A DNA stretch of 64,000 nucleotides from the NCBI GenBank assembly GCA_036557885.1, contig DATBGS010000048.1:1-64000 (forward strand), given 5' to 3'. Source of the DNA: DATBGS01 sp036557885. GTDB lineage: Bacteria; Chloroflexota; Ktedonobacteria; Ktedonobacterales; DATBGS01. The position numbers and the translations under genes are program-made. The notes under the pieces are model-generated. The model saw only the letters and a list, made by a program, of their open reading frames with translations. It did not search any database and was not told where the DNA came from. This document shows, in pieces, positions 1-8,219 of this stretch (the first letter of the stretch is position 1; each line of letters begins with the position of its first letter).

Positions 1-390
1 GCAGCAGGCCAGGCGGACGGCGCCAACAGAACGGCCACCTCTTGCGAGCAGACGCCACACGCGCAGCCTGGGTTGCCAGGGTGCGGGGGCGCTTCAGAGG
101 TGGCCGAGAAAATGCGGTTTTCAGAATGAGTGATCGGCCTGGCCTCTGTCCCATACAGAGCTGGGTTAATTCGGCGTGGTTGTCATAGTAGGCAACCACG
201 CTGGCCGGAATGCGGGCGCGGATACAATCACGTTCTTGGCTGCTGCCTCCACGAGCAGCAGAAGCACTCTCCCGCGAGCGCTTGCAGACAGCATACCCCA
301 AGGCGAGCGAAAAAGCAAGGGGCGTGGGACTTTTTGGGGCGGGGCGCTGCTGTGCCCTTCTGTCTTAGGGTGCCCCGCTTTGGGGGTACT
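1..390. other. no supported gene; left edge of window
   Basis: I see no convincing coding region here: the open frames have low-information translations and no good start. A short hairpin (GCGGGGC at 339-345 pairing with GCCCCGC at 372-378) sits just past the stop of the leftward gene ending at 391. It lacks a T run on the minus strand, so it is a weak terminator candidate. Confidence 0.4.
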
Positions 391-969
391 CTAGGCGCGT
401 TTGCCCTTCTTGCGCGTTTTCTGTTGTTTCTCCTGCGGGGCGCTGACACCTGTATTCAGCGCCTCTTCCATCTGGCGCAGCGCTCGCGTCCCATAGATGC
501 GCCCCAACGAAAGCACCAGCGCCCGGCCAGTGTTCCGCTGCACCACCAGCTTTGCCCCCAGCAGCCCGGCCTCGCGGTTGGCCGCTTTCATCTCGCTAAA
601 AGACAACCCGACCACGCGCCGCCCCTCCACCATCACAAAACCCTCTGGCGTCACCAGGAAAAAGTGGCCCGCGCCGTTAATAAGCGGAGGCAGCAGCCGC
701 ACGACGATCAGCAGAAAGAGAAAGCCAAGCACGATCAGCAACACCCATCCAATCGGAGAAATTGGCAGGTCGTTTGCGCTGCTTCCCGGCAAGTAGGATG
801 AATTGGTTGCAGCGAGATAAATCGCCACGCCAATCAGCAAGACCCCGCAAGCCAGATAGCTGAGCAAATTGAGCCAGACCGTCCCGCGCACCACGCGAAA
901 CATCGTCCATTCTGGCGGAATAGTTCCGCTGCGTCCCTGGCGTGCCGTCTCCTCCAGATCAAAAGCCAT
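391..969 (-). CDS. two-helix membrane protein of unknown function
   Basis: Not recognised as a named family. The 192-residue product starts with a short soluble segment, has two hydrophobic helices (about residues 32-54 and 73-96) separated by a polar loop, and then a cytosolic domain of about 70 residues (FFLVTPEGFVMVEGRRVVGL and following) that looks like a compact beta-rich, PH-like fold. The C-terminus is very basic (KKGKRA). This layout resembles small bacterial membrane proteins with a PH-like cytosolic domain, but that is inference. It lies downstream of the thyX-like gene on the same strand, separated from it by the pyrimidine-rich tandem repeat. Confidence 0.7.
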   Translation of the reverse strand: MAFDLEETARQGRSGTIPPEWTMFRVVRGTVWLNLLSYLACGVLLIGVAIYLAATNSSYLPGSSANDLPISPIGWVLLIVLGFLFLLIVVRLLPPLINGAGHFFLVTPEGFVMVEGRRVVGLSFSEMKAANREAGLLGAKLVVQRNTGRALVLSLGRIYGTRALRQMEEALNTGVSAPQEKQQKTRKKGKRA

Positions 970-984
970 GCTGGTTGTTATACC

Positions 985-1183
985 CTTTCTTCTTTCTTCG
1001 TACTGCCATGCCAGTTGGGGTGCTCTTTCTTCTTTCTTCGTACTGACTGACGTGCTGGTTGATATGCCTTTCTTCTTTCTTCATCACGCCATACTGATTG
1101 GTATAGCCTTTCTTCTTTCTTCGTACCGTCATACTGACTCTCGTGCCAGGTGGGATGTCTTTCTTCTTTCTTCTTTCTTCGTA
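985..1183. repeat. five-copy pyrimidine-rich tandem repeat, unit about 41 bp
   Basis: The core CTTTCTTCTTTCTTCGTA or a close variant occurs at 985, 1025, 1068, 1108 and 1159 (the last copy carries an extra TTTCTTC). Between the cores is a degenerate segment of the type CTGCCATGCCRGTTGGTATGC, so the whole array is a diverged tandem repeat with a 40-51 bp period. It occupies the gap between the thyX-like stop and the next leftward gene. Another single core lies at 12683-12700, just past the stop of tsaD. A repetitive minus-strand frame across it is an artefact of the repeat. Confidence 0.85.
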
Positions 1184-1205
1184 ATTCCGCGCTCGAAACG
1201 TCGTA

Positions 1206-2768
1206 TCATCGCTTGAGCAGGTCAATAACCTCTTCAGGATTCGTGGCTCGAATCGCCGTTCCTAGATACGGATAACGCTGGCACAACTGGCGATACATCG
1301 CGTAGGCAATGCGCCGATACGAGAAATGGCCCATCACGCCCGTCCGTAGCTCAATCATATATGCTGCCTCGGCCATGTCCATCTTAAAGAGCGCGCGCTG
1401 CCGCGCCCCCAACGGCAGCAAATAGACGGCATGTTCAGGAAAGGGGAATGCACGGGCTGTCTCAGTCGCCGTGTCCATCGCCTTGCGGTAGGCATCCATC
1501 AGCCCGCGCTGCGCTGCCAGTGCCGCGCCTTCAGCGCCCAGCCCGGCCTGAAACATTATGGCAGGGTCATCATAGCCCAGATGCAGCTTCAGTTCAGGCA
1601 AAATCTGCACACAGCGCCGGTGCCGGTGCAGATCGCGCAGCGCGCCCACATCCACCAGCAGATCAAAGCCCAGCGTGTAGCCCAGCCGATGCAGCCGCAG
1701 CCAGTCATCGTGCGGGCTGCGCTGTTCCAGCGTCAGCGCGAGAATCCGCTGTTTCTCCTCGTCGGAAAGCCGCGCCGTCACCTGCTGAAGCTGGCTGAGC
1801 GCTCGCCCCTCCGGGTCTATCAGATAGAGCAGCGTCCCCACGCAAGCAGTGAGCAAATCATCCTCTGGCGCGACCAATTCCACCGGCTCGGTATGCGGCC
1901 TTTCTTGTAGCCTCTCAAGATGTGGTGCCAGCATCTCCCTCGCGGCCTGAAGCGTGCGCGGCCCATAGACCTCTGGCTCCGTGTATTTCACCAGCGTGGG
2001 CGTCGCGCTCACGCCCAGCACCCCCGCTTCTTCCAGCATCTCTTGTTGCCGTGCGATTTGCGCCTGGCTCAAGCCCGCGCTTTCCCAGGCGGCGCGCAGC
2101 TTTTGCTCAGTAAAATTATGCGCGGGCTGCTGGCACGCCTGGCGGATGGCCGCGCCAACATCATGCAGTTCTGTCAGAGCATGCCCCGTCAGGCGGCTAA
2201 CCTGCTGCTCAAGCACCCTGGCATTCGTCACCTGGCCCACGCTTGTCAGCGTCGCCAGCGGCAAAAACGCCCGCGCCACATCAAACGCCCGCGCCCGCAG
2301 GGTGCGCGTATACACTCCCTGGCTCATCTCCGCCGGGCGCGGACACACCTGCATCAGCACATCCAGCAACTGCGCCGAAAAGAACTCGTAGCGCTCCAGC
2401 AGAAAATTCAGCGCCTGGGCATAGCGTTGGCGCTCAGGTGAGCCTTCCGCAAGCCCCGGCGGAACGTAAAAGCCGCTCTTGCGAAAATCCTGATAGCGCG
2501 AGGAGCGCTCCTGCCCATCCCAGAGTGGCTCATCCACCACATAAAAGGCCGCCAGCATCGAGATATTTTCAATTGCCAGCGCGATATGCGCCAGATCAGC
2601 AATGGAAGCGTGGCCGTATTGGAAATAAAACGTAGTGAGGAATTGCTCCGCCCGCTGCGTGGATAGCTCGTCAATGCTTTCGCGCAGCAACTGCGCGGAG
2701 CGACTATATTTTGCCAGCGCATACGCCTGCACTTCAGGCGGCGCGCCAATTACCGCGTAGACATCCAT
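1206..2768 (-). CDS. two-domain FAD-dependent thymidylate synthase family protein
   Basis: ThyX enzymes make dTMP from dUMP using methylenetetrahydrofolate and FAD. This 520-residue product is about twice the usual ThyX length and appears to hold two ThyX-like domains. The first has the substrate/flavin-type signature YGHASIADLAHIALAIENIS and ends in GQERSSRY, matching the conserved S-x-RY end, but the ThyX RHR signature is replaced around DEPLWDGQ. The second domain keeps an RHR (DLHRHRRCVQILP, about residues 380-392) without the spaced serine. Long ThyX-like proteins with this split layout are known from Chloroflexota-type genomes. Whether it is an active synthase is uncertain because no single domain keeps the complete RHRx7S motif. 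Confidence 0.75.
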   Translation of the reverse strand: MDVYAVIGAPPEVQAYALAKYSRSAQLLRESIDELSTQRAEQFLTTFYFQYGHASIADLAHIALAIENISMLAAFYVVDEPLWDGQERSSRYQDFRKSGFYVPPGLAEGSPERQRYAQALNFLLERYEFFSAQLLDVLMQVCPRPAEMSQGVYTRTLRARAFDVARAFLPLATLTSVGQVTNARVLEQQVSRLTGHALTELHDVGAAIRQACQQPAHNFTEQKLRAAWESAGLSQAQIARQQEMLEEAGVLGVSATPTLVKYTEPEVYGPRTLQAAREMLAPHLERLQERPHTEPVELVAPEDDLLTACVGTLLYLIDPEGRALSQLQQVTARLSDEEKQRILALTLEQRSPHDDWLRLHRLGYTLGFDLLVDVGALRDLHRHRRCVQILPELKLHLGYDDPAIMFQAGLGAEGAALAAQRGLMDAYRKAMDTATETARAFPFPEHAVYLLPLGARQRALFKMDMAEAAYMIELRTGVMGHFSYRRIAYAMYRQLCQRYPYLGTAIRATNPEEVIDLLKR

Positions 2769-2798
2769 CAGATACGCCTCTCTTGAAGAAGCAGCTAG

Positions 2799-3044
2799 TC
2801 ATTCAGCGTCTTTGCGTTCTTCGTTTTGCGCTGGCTCGGCAAACTCAGCCATCATCCAGGCTATATCTGCCTCGCCAATGCCCAGCATCTGCATAAACTC
2901 TTCTTCGCTGTGGAAAATGTATTCCTGGCTTTCAAATTCGTTGACCCATGCGGCTATCAGGTCTGTGGGCGTTATCCCCTGCTGCTGTGCCAACGCCTCC
3001 AGGCGCTGATAGACATCATCAGGAAGGGTCAGAGTTTGGGCCAT
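2799..3044 (-). CDS. small ribbon-helix-helix/antitoxin-like protein
   Basis: An 81-residue acidic protein starting MAQTLTLPDDVYQRLEALAQ. The N-terminal strand-helix pattern (TLPDDVYQRLEALAQQQGITPTDL is the relevant stretch, residues 4-27) resembles the ribbon-helix-helix fold of CopG-like antitoxins. The C-terminal half is strongly acidic. No toxin partner is visible beside it, and it sits 30 bp upstream of the thyX-like gene on the same strand, so it may simply be co-transcribed. The family call is by fold resemblance only. Confidence 0.6.
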   Translation of the reverse strand: MAQTLTLPDDVYQRLEALAQQQGITPTDLIAAWVNEFESQEYIFHSEEEFMQMLGIGEADIAWMMAEFAEPAQNEERKDAE

Positions 3045-3101
3045 TGTGCCTGCTCCTCACGCGCGTGGTTCCTCATCGCTCCGTCCAGGCCATCATATCA
3101 C

Positions 3102-3129
3102 CTGAAAAACTGGTCGCGTATGTTATACT
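3102..3129 (+). promoter_or_regulatory. candidate promoter for nrdR
   Basis: CTGAAA at 3102-3107 and TATACT at 3124-3129 with a 16-base spacer, 30 bases upstream of the nrdR start. The -10 element matches the consensus at five of six positions and the -35 at four. Confidence 0.45.
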
Positions 3130-3159
3130 GAAAGCAAAATTCATCCAGCGGAAAAGGTT

Positions 3160-3615
3160 ATGAAATGCCCCTATTGTGGCGGCCTTGAAACGATGGTCAC
3201 GGATTCACGCGATTCTGGTGATGCCATTCATCGGCGCCGCCGCTGCAAAGATTGCAAGCGCAAATTCAGCACTTATGAGCGAATTGAAACCGCGCAATTA
3301 ACGGTTATTAAACGCGATGGCAGCCGCGAACCCTATGACCGCGACAAAATCTACAAGGGCATGCACACGGCCCTTGAAAAGCGCCCGCTTCCGGTTGGCA
3401 CGCTGGAGCACGCAGTAGAGGAAATTGACCAGGCCATCTATCGCCTGGGCCGACCAGAGGTCCAGACTGAAGTCATTGGCGAACTGGTGATGGAAAAGCT
3501 CGCCACGCTCGATAGCATTGCCTATATTCGTTTCGCCAGCGTCTATCGCTCCTTTGGCGACCTGGAAGCCATGCGCCAGGAAATGGACGACCTCATCAAA
3601 CGTAAGCAGAGTTGA
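3160..3615 (+). CDS. nrdR: transcriptional repressor NrdR
   Basis: NrdR is a zinc-finger plus ATP-cone repressor that senses ATP/dATP and represses ribonucleotide reductase genes. The 151-residue product is full length and canonical: zinc ribbon MKCPYCGG and CKDCKRKFSTYER at residues 1-40, followed by the ATP-cone (VIKRDGSREPYDRDKI, about 49-65) and the conserved IAYIRFASVYRSF near residue 125. It is the only rightward gene in the first 8 kb and ends at a strong shared terminator. Lying next to a ThyX-family gene, it fits a local theme of deoxynucleotide supply. Confidence 0.97.
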   Translation: MKCPYCGGLETMVTDSRDSGDAIHRRRRCKDCKRKFSTYERIETAQLTVIKRDGSREPYDRDKIYKGMHTALEKRPLPVGTLEHAVEEIDQAIYRLGRPEVQTEVIGELVMEKLATLDSIAYIRFASVYRSFGDLEAMRQEMDDLIKRKQS

Positions 3616-3625
3616 TACCATACAG

Positions 3626-3665
3626 GAGAGCGAGCACCCCACAAACTTGCGGGGTGCTCGCTCTC
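3626..3665. terminator. bidirectional hairpin terminator
   Basis: A perfect 15-bp stem (GAGAGCGAGCACCCC at 3626-3640 with its complement at 3651-3665) with a 10-base loop, placed between the convergent nrdR and cyclic-nucleotide-binding genes. It has no strong T run, but position and stem strength support a terminator for both. Confidence 0.8.
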
Positions 3666-3677
3666 GTCTATCTCGAA

Positions 3678-4109
3678 TTATTTATGGTGCAAAAGCTGCT
3701 CTGTTTTGCGCAGGCGCCTGCTCAGTTCAGCCAGCAGCTTGATTGCAATATCAGGAGATTCGCGCAGCGACGCCCGAAAATCCCAGACAGACATCAGCAA
3801 GCAGCGCGAAGGCTCCAGCGTCGTCACCGTTGCTGAACGGGGCAGATCATCCAAAAGCGACATCTCCCCGATGACCTCGCCCGCTCCAAGAACAGTCAGT
3901 TCGCGTTGGGGGCGGTTGGGGCCGTCAGTCTGTGTGACCCGCACCTTTCCTTCCACCAAAATAAACAATCCCGCTCCAGCTTCGCCTTCCTTCATCAACA
4001 CGGCATTTACTGGATACTGGCGTTCTGTACAGGTCTTTGCCAGCAGCTTCAATTCTTTGGGGTCAAGATCACCAAAGAGTTCCACGCTTTTTAGTTGGTC
4101 CTCATACAT
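3678..4109 (-). CDS. stand-alone cyclic-nucleotide-binding domain protein
   Basis: The 143-residue product is a single cNMP-binding beta-barrel: VELFGDLDPKELKLLAKTC at the start, the hinge GLFILVEGKVRV, and the phosphate-binding cassette GEVIGEMSLLDDLPRSATV (about residues 80-98), where Glu and Arg sit in the usual ligand-contacting positions. There is no C-terminal winged helix, so it is not a CRP-type transcription factor; it more likely acts as a ligand-sensing partner. Its start lies 6 bases from the end of the MCP-like gene upstream, so the two are almost certainly co-transcribed, probably together with the DUF4388 gene. Confidence 0.9.
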   Translation of the reverse strand: MYEDQLKSVELFGDLDPKELKLLAKTCTERQYPVNAVLMKEGEAGAGLFILVEGKVRVTQTDGPNRPQRELTVLGAGEVIGEMSLLDDLPRSATVTTLEPSRCLLMSVWDFRASLRESPDIAIKLLAELSRRLRKTEQLLHHK

Positions 4110-4115
4110 GGCGGG

Positions 4116-5822
4116 TCATCTCCTTCCAGGATCGCGCCTGGGCGGTTTTACGGTGGGAGGATTCATATGGTCTTGCTCAGGAAAATTCCAGGAGTCAAGC
4201 GATGGAAACGCCCCAGGATCGCCGCTGTTACCGCGCTCTGTCGGGCGCATAAACCCCGAACGGAACGGCGAATCTTCCATTGGGCGCAGCGGCCCGGAAC
4301 GAACCTGCGGCTCCTCCATTGGGCGCATAAACCCGGAACGATGCGCCGGGTTCTCTGCCCCGAAAGGATTGAGGCCAGAGGACATCCCCCGATTCGGACC
4401 CTGGGCAGGCGGCCACTCATTCATAGGCTCCGACAGCATCGGCATACGCCCACCCCCTGGCCCGGTCATACGCTCAACTGTGGGCCGCACCGAGCGAACA
4501 GGACCAGGCGCGGCAATAGGACGCTCGGCTAGCGGACTTCCCAACGCCCCGTTTATCTCCCCTTGGGAGGTTGTCGTCATCATCATATTGGACTTGCTGG
4601 CCCCGCCGGACTTCCCCTTGCCTCCGCCAGCGCCCAGCAGGTGCTGCAACTGGCGAACGACTTGCTCTAGCCGCTCGGCGCCTTCTGTGGTTTGCTGGCT
4701 GTCGTTTGCCACCTGCTGCGCCACTTCCATGACAGCCTGCATTGCCCCATTCATACGCTCAACAGTGGCAGCCTGTTGGCGGCTCGCTACGCTAATATCA
4801 TACGTGGAGCGCGTCACATAGTTCAGGATAGAATCAACCTGGGCTGGTGAAACCTCTGCCCGACGTTGTAGCACCTGGTTGCCCATCTGCGCCAGTTGCT
4901 CAGAGCGTTTGGCAATATCGCTGGCTGTCTCAGATAGATTACGCAATGCTTGCGAGAGTGCATTGATTGCCCAGACCTGCTGGGCCGACCCACTGGATTG
5001 CTGCGCGGCGATAGAGCCGAATTTCTCGGAAGCGCCACTCACCTGCCGGGCTGCATTCTGAAGCGTGCTGGTGATTGCTTGCGCCAGCAAAATCGCAAAG
5101 ATCGCGCCCACAATCATAATCAACGCGCCCACAATGGCAAGCTGGACGGTGGTGTTCACGATCAGATTCTGAATCCCAGCCAATGGCTCAGCAACAAAGA
5201 TCACCCCAATAAAGTCATGTTGTGGACTGTAGAGTGCCTGGTATGCTGCCATATACTCGGTGCCGCTCACAGAGTCTTGCCCAACGAAAGGAGCTGGATG
5301 TTTCTGAACGTACTGGAGGATGTTGTCGTTCAGCTTATCGGTCAGGTTGCGCGTGCCTGGCACCTGCTGCCCGTTGCTGACTTTGGGAATGTCCGTTGAG
5401 ATGCGTGGGCAGCCAGTGGGGAAGATGCCCCCCTGCGCATCTGCGCATTGGTAGACCGCGACTACCCCGCCCACCAGATGATGCACCTCATCTACGTAAT
5501 CCACGTCATCGTTGAGTGGATAGGGCAGGAAATCGTTCGCGGTTGGCTGCCCACTTGGGTTGACAACGTTCGTGACACGCGGCGAATCCGCAACGAGATT
5601 GCCCTTCACATCAATAGACACGTTATCGCCAAATTCAGTATGCAAGACCAGCAGTGCCACCTGAAGATTCTGCTGCTCTCTGAGCTTTGACTGGTCAATC
5701 ACATAGCTCTGGATGGCGCTGTTCGCAATGTACAACGTGGCAACTGTGCCCAATAATGCCGCTACCAATACAATAAGCGTAAGCTGAGTGCGGATGCCGA
5801 CCCGCAGGCGTTTTGGCAGCAT
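4116..5822 (-). CDS. membrane sensor with Cache-like domain and MCP-like coiled coil
   Basis: I place the start at the internal ATG (product MLPKRLRVGIRTQL...) because AGGAGGAG lies eight bases before it; an upstream in-frame start would add 29 residues. The protein has a first transmembrane helix near residues 13-35, an extracytoplasmic sensor region of about 200 residues of dCache/sCache type, a second helix near 235-260, then a long helical coiled coil with repeated Q/A/S heptads (ASEKFGSIAAQQSSGSAQQV) like a chemoreceptor signalling stalk. The usual chemoreceptor hairpin tip is not seen. The last 160 residues are a Pro/Gly/Met-rich tail with three repeats of the type RSGFMRPMEE. It is probably a signalling scaffold rather than a flagellar chemoreceptor; no che genes are nearby. 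Confidence 0.8.
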   Translation of the reverse strand: MLPKRLRVGIRTQLTLIVLVAALLGTVATLYIANSAIQSYVIDQSKLREQQNLQVALLVLHTEFGDNVSIDVKGNLVADSPRVTNVVNPSGQPTANDFLPYPLNDDVDYVDEVHHLVGGVVAVYQCADAQGGIFPTGCPRISTDIPKVSNGQQVPGTRNLTDKLNDNILQYVQKHPAPFVGQDSVSGTEYMAAYQALYSPQHDFIGVIFVAEPLAGIQNLIVNTTVQLAIVGALIMIVGAIFAILLAQAITSTLQNAARQVSGASEKFGSIAAQQSSGSAQQVWAINALSQALRNLSETASDIAKRSEQLAQMGNQVLQRRAEVSPAQVDSILNYVTRSTYDISVASRQQAATVERMNGAMQAVMEVAQQVANDSQQTTEGAERLEQVVRQLQHLLGAGGGKGKSGGASKSNMMMTTTSQGEINGALGSPLAERPIAAPGPVRSVRPTVERMTGPGGGRMPMLSEPMNEWPPAQGPNRGMSSGLNPFGAENPAHRSGFMRPMEEPQVRSGPLRPMEDSPFRSGFMRPTERGNSGDPGAFPSLDSWNFPEQDHMNPPTVKPPRRDPGRR

Positions 5823-5953
5823 ACAAATACTCCTCCTACGAGGGTTGAGCAGCCGCCTGGCCTCTTCCCCAGATACGGCTTGTGTTCGCCCTCTTCCCGG
5901 CTGGCTCACCTATGGCGTCTCCCTGCCACAGGCCGGTGGTTACAGATGTTTTC

Positions 5954-6676
5954 TTACTCAATGAGTCCCAAATTGATCAAATGCACCAGTACCGCCTGCA
6001 CCTCATCATCATCGCGCCTTGTCAAGCGCACCAGATCAGCAACGCTTCGGCGTCCATCAATCAACAACAGCACCATCCGCTCTCGCCTATCCAGCGGAAA
6101 CCCATCCACCCGTTCCATTGACGCCAATCGTCTTGGCACAAACTGCGGATGCAGGACATCTTGTCGGGGTGGTGGTGTGGCTGGCCCTGGAATAAATTCA
6201 TTCCCCCGTCGAAATGGAAGTGCGCCAGTGGTGGTATTGCCTGTAGTCCTTGGGTCAGGGGGAGGCGGGCCAGAAAGCGGGCTTGTGAAAAAAGAAGGGC
6301 CGGTAGCCTGGCGCCGGGTCGCTGCTGGCGCCGGTGGATTTTGACGCGCCCCGTACCCTGTTGGGGGGGAAGCCGAAAGCTCGCCTGTTTGCCCTGTTGA
6401 TTCCGCCCGGTAGTAACCAGACTCACGTGGCGGCAGTGGACCCTCCAAAAAGACATAGAGACACTCGCCCCAATTCTGGAGAACGGTCAGCGCCGCGTTC
6501 CCCGCAAGTTGGCCCAGAACTGCATAGGTGGGTCGCCCTTCCATAAAATGAATTTCTGCTTGTTCCCGCGTGGAACCCTGGCCGCGATAGACCTTGAACA
6601 CACCTGTTTGCTTGCCGAGAGCAATGAGTTGGATCACATTCACCAGGCGACTGGTGGAAAGGTATTGCTCTGACAT
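5954..6676 (-). CDS. DUF4388-type signalling protein
   Basis: The first 80 residues (STSRLVNVIQLIALGKQTGV, then AEIHFMEGRPTYAVLGQLAG) match the DUF4388/PatA-like domain found in proteins of gliding and second-messenger pathways. A Pro/Thr/Gly-rich linker of about 90 residues follows, and the last 50 residues (FPLDRRERMVLLLIDGRRSV and then a helical tail ending LINLGLIE) look like the small helical repeat that often accompanies DUF4388. It is the promoter-proximal gene of the cluster with the MCP-like and cNMP-binding genes. No enzyme activity is expected; a protein-protein adaptor role is inference. Confidence 0.8.
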   Translation of the reverse strand: MSEQYLSTSRLVNVIQLIALGKQTGVFKVYRGQGSTREQAEIHFMEGRPTYAVLGQLAGNAALTVLQNWGECLYVFLEGPLPPRESGYYRAESTGQTGELSASPPTGYGARQNPPAPAATRRQATGPSFFTSPLSGPPPPDPRTTGNTTTGALPFRRGNEFIPGPATPPPRQDVLHPQFVPRRLASMERVDGFPLDRRERMVLLLIDGRRSVADLVRLTRRDDDEVQAVLVHLINLGLIE

Positions 6677-6885
6677 CTCGTCCTGCTCCTTGTGCCAATG
6701 CTGCGTTCTCGGTCAGCGCGTACTCCCCTCAGACCTTTCAACTGGCGGCCATCCTTCTCCCACGCCCAAAGCTCAACCAGACATTACCATGCCCGTCAAG
6801 CGTATAGACATGACAACCAACCCAAACAGCCGGCCCTTCTCCACCAAGGGCAAATAAGAAACTGGTTCTTTGCTTGCCCATCCCT

Positions 6886-7113
6886 TTACCGGGTTATGGC
6901 TGGTGGCTGGGCGGTGGCCTCCTGCTCTGTCTTCTCTTGTTCGGCAAGCAACGCGGCTCGCCGTCGGTATTCCTGGGCCTCCCGACGGTAGTCCTCAGCC
7001 GTCATCTTGTCCCATACGGGCAGCCGTGCCCCTCGGCCAACAGCCTTCTCAATCAACCCGGCATAAAATTCAAAAGACCTGGCCTGTGTTTCAAGCCGCT
7101 CTTTTTCAGTCAT
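6886..7113 (-). CDS. small coiled-coil protein, unknown
   Basis: A 75-residue charged protein (MTEKERLETQARSFEFYAGL) with a predicted helical, Arg/Glu-rich second half. No family recognised. Its ATG overlaps the stop of the preceding small frame (ATGA, 7110-7113), which suggests translational coupling and argues that both small frames are real. No DNA-binding or membrane feature is visible. Confidence 0.45.
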   Translation of the reverse strand: MTEKERLETQARSFEFYAGLIEKAVGRGARLPVWDKMTAEDYRREAQEYRRRAALLAEQEKTEQEATAQPPAITR

Positions 7114-7331
7114 CTTTTCCAGTCCTCATAGGAAACATCTTCTGCAAAAGCCTCTCTCCCAATATAACGTCCATCTACGGAGTTCAGCGCTCCTGGCTGG
7201 AGAGGAATCCGCCAGGCGAGAGCCTTCTGCCTGCTGATCAGGGAATCAGTTGGCACAAGGGTAGCATAGCCTGCCGCCCCCGTCAAGCAAAAGTGCGATA
7301 GGTAGGACAACTGGATGGTTCTGGAGTGCAA
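7110..7331 (-). CDS. possible small protein, unknown
   Basis: A 73-codon frame coupled by a four-base overlap to the downstream small gene. Its C-terminal part (VDGRYIGREAFAEDVSYEDW) reads like real protein, whereas the N-terminal part does not, and the first possible start is TTG without a clear ribosome-binding site. The true start may be internal. Function unknown. Confidence 0.3.
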   Translation of the reverse strand: MHSRTIQLSYLSHFCLTGAAGYATLVPTDSLISRQKALAWRIPLQPGALNSVDGRYIGREAFAEDVSYEDWKR

Positions 7332-7358
7332 ATGTACACCCTGTTTCTTTCCCAGTGA

Positions 7359-7961
7359 CTATCTCTCCAGCCCTGCCTCCAGCCGTGCCAGCAGCGCCTG
7401 ATACTCCTGCCAGGTGTCCACATCTAGCGCGGCGGCGGGGTCTTCCATCTGCACCAGAATACTCTCGCCTGCATGCCGCTGAATCACCTCTCGCCCGCCC
7501 TGGTCGCCACTCACCGCAAGCAACTCCTGAAACAGCGCCCGCGAGAACAGCACCGGATTCCCCCGCTGCCCCCCATACACCGGCGCAACAATCGGGCTGG
7601 CTGTGCGTTTCCAGGCGGCCATCAGCGCGTTGAGCAGGCCAGCGGTCAGCAGCGGTTGATCTCCCAGCAAGATCACCACCGCCTCGGTTTCGGGCGCCAG
7701 CGCTGCCACCCCTGCGCGCAGCGAAGTGCTTTGCCCCTGCGCGTAGTCTGGGTTCTCAACAATACGCACCGGCTGGCCTGCCAGCGCTTCTCTCACGGCC
7801 TCCGCCCGGTAGCCTACCACTACCAGCGTTTCATCCACCTCAGAGGCCAGGGCGCTCTGCACCGTGTGCAGCACCAGCGGCTTGCCCAAAAGCGGCAGCA
7901 GCAGCTTGTGTTGACCCATCCGGCTGGATTGTCCCGCAGCCAGCAGCACAGCAGCAATCAT
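7359..7961 (-). CDS. MocA-like molybdenum-cofactor nucleotidyltransferase family protein
   Basis: The 200-residue product belongs to the MobA/MocA NTP-transferase fold. It has the nucleotide-binding start AAVLLAAGQSSRMGQHKLLL (LAAGxSxRMGxxK), the metal-binding ILLGDQPLL segment near residue 98, and the GGQRGNPVLF motif typical of MocA-type cytidylyl/adenylyl transferases. Such proteins cap the molybdopterin cofactor with CMP; related ones act in other cofactor or purine pathways, and no molybdenum enzyme is adjacent to settle the substrate. A family-1 palindromic repeat sits about 50 bases upstream of its start. Confidence 0.88.
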   Translation of the reverse strand: MIAAVLLAAGQSSRMGQHKLLLPLLGKPLVLHTVQSALASEVDETLVVVGYRAEAVREALAGQPVRIVENPDYAQGQSTSLRAGVAALAPETEAVVILLGDQPLLTAGLLNALMAAWKRTASPIVAPVYGGQRGNPVLFSRALFQELLAVSGDQGGREVIQRHAGESILVQMEDPAAALDVDTWQEYQALLARLEAGLER

Positions 7962-8010
7962 TCTCTTCTCAATCTAAAGGTTCATTTTAGTCAGGCCACC
8001 TTTACGTCTC

Positions 8011-8068
8011 AGCCCGCGTAGGCGGGCTTTGTGGCCGCCAGGCCCATAGGCGCGAATTTATTCGCCAG
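8011..8068 (+). repeat. family-1 palindromic element, copy A (intergenic)
   Basis: Starts with AGCCCGC-GTAG-GCGGGCT (8011-8028), continues through the GGCC..GGCC middle (8033-8044) and ends with the short hairpin GCGAA-TTTA-TTCGC and CCAG. The layout matches the copies at 50574, 53346, 55971 and 55883. This is the only copy outside a reading frame; it lies in the 5' region of the MocA-like gene. Confidence 0.8.
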
Positions 8069-8150
8069 CGCTCTCTCTACCTATGATAGCATGGGGCCAG
8101 AAGGGAGCGCAAACCGCATTATTGCGTAGATACCAGTCGTGCCTTGTGGC

Positions 8151-8179
8151 TTGACAACCGGCTCTTTATATGATACCTT
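8151..8179 (+). promoter_or_regulatory. candidate promoter for tRNA-Arg
   Basis: A perfect TTGACA at 8151-8156 followed after 17 bases by TACCTT (8174-8179), about 40 bases before the tRNA. The -10 is weak; an overlapping TATGAT at 8169-8174 is closer to consensus but badly spaced. Confidence 0.45.
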
Positions 8180-8219
8180 GTGCTCTGGAAAAGCGAGACA
8201 GAATAGTGGGCCATATCCT

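Noticed and set aside
130..801. 223-codon plus frame at the left edge
   Set aside because: Its second half is antisense to the membrane protein gene, and the rest has biased, low-information composition.
985..1183. CRISPR array
   Set aside because: Spacing is regular, but the segments between cores are related to each other, the core is a low-complexity pyrimidine run, and no cas gene is present.
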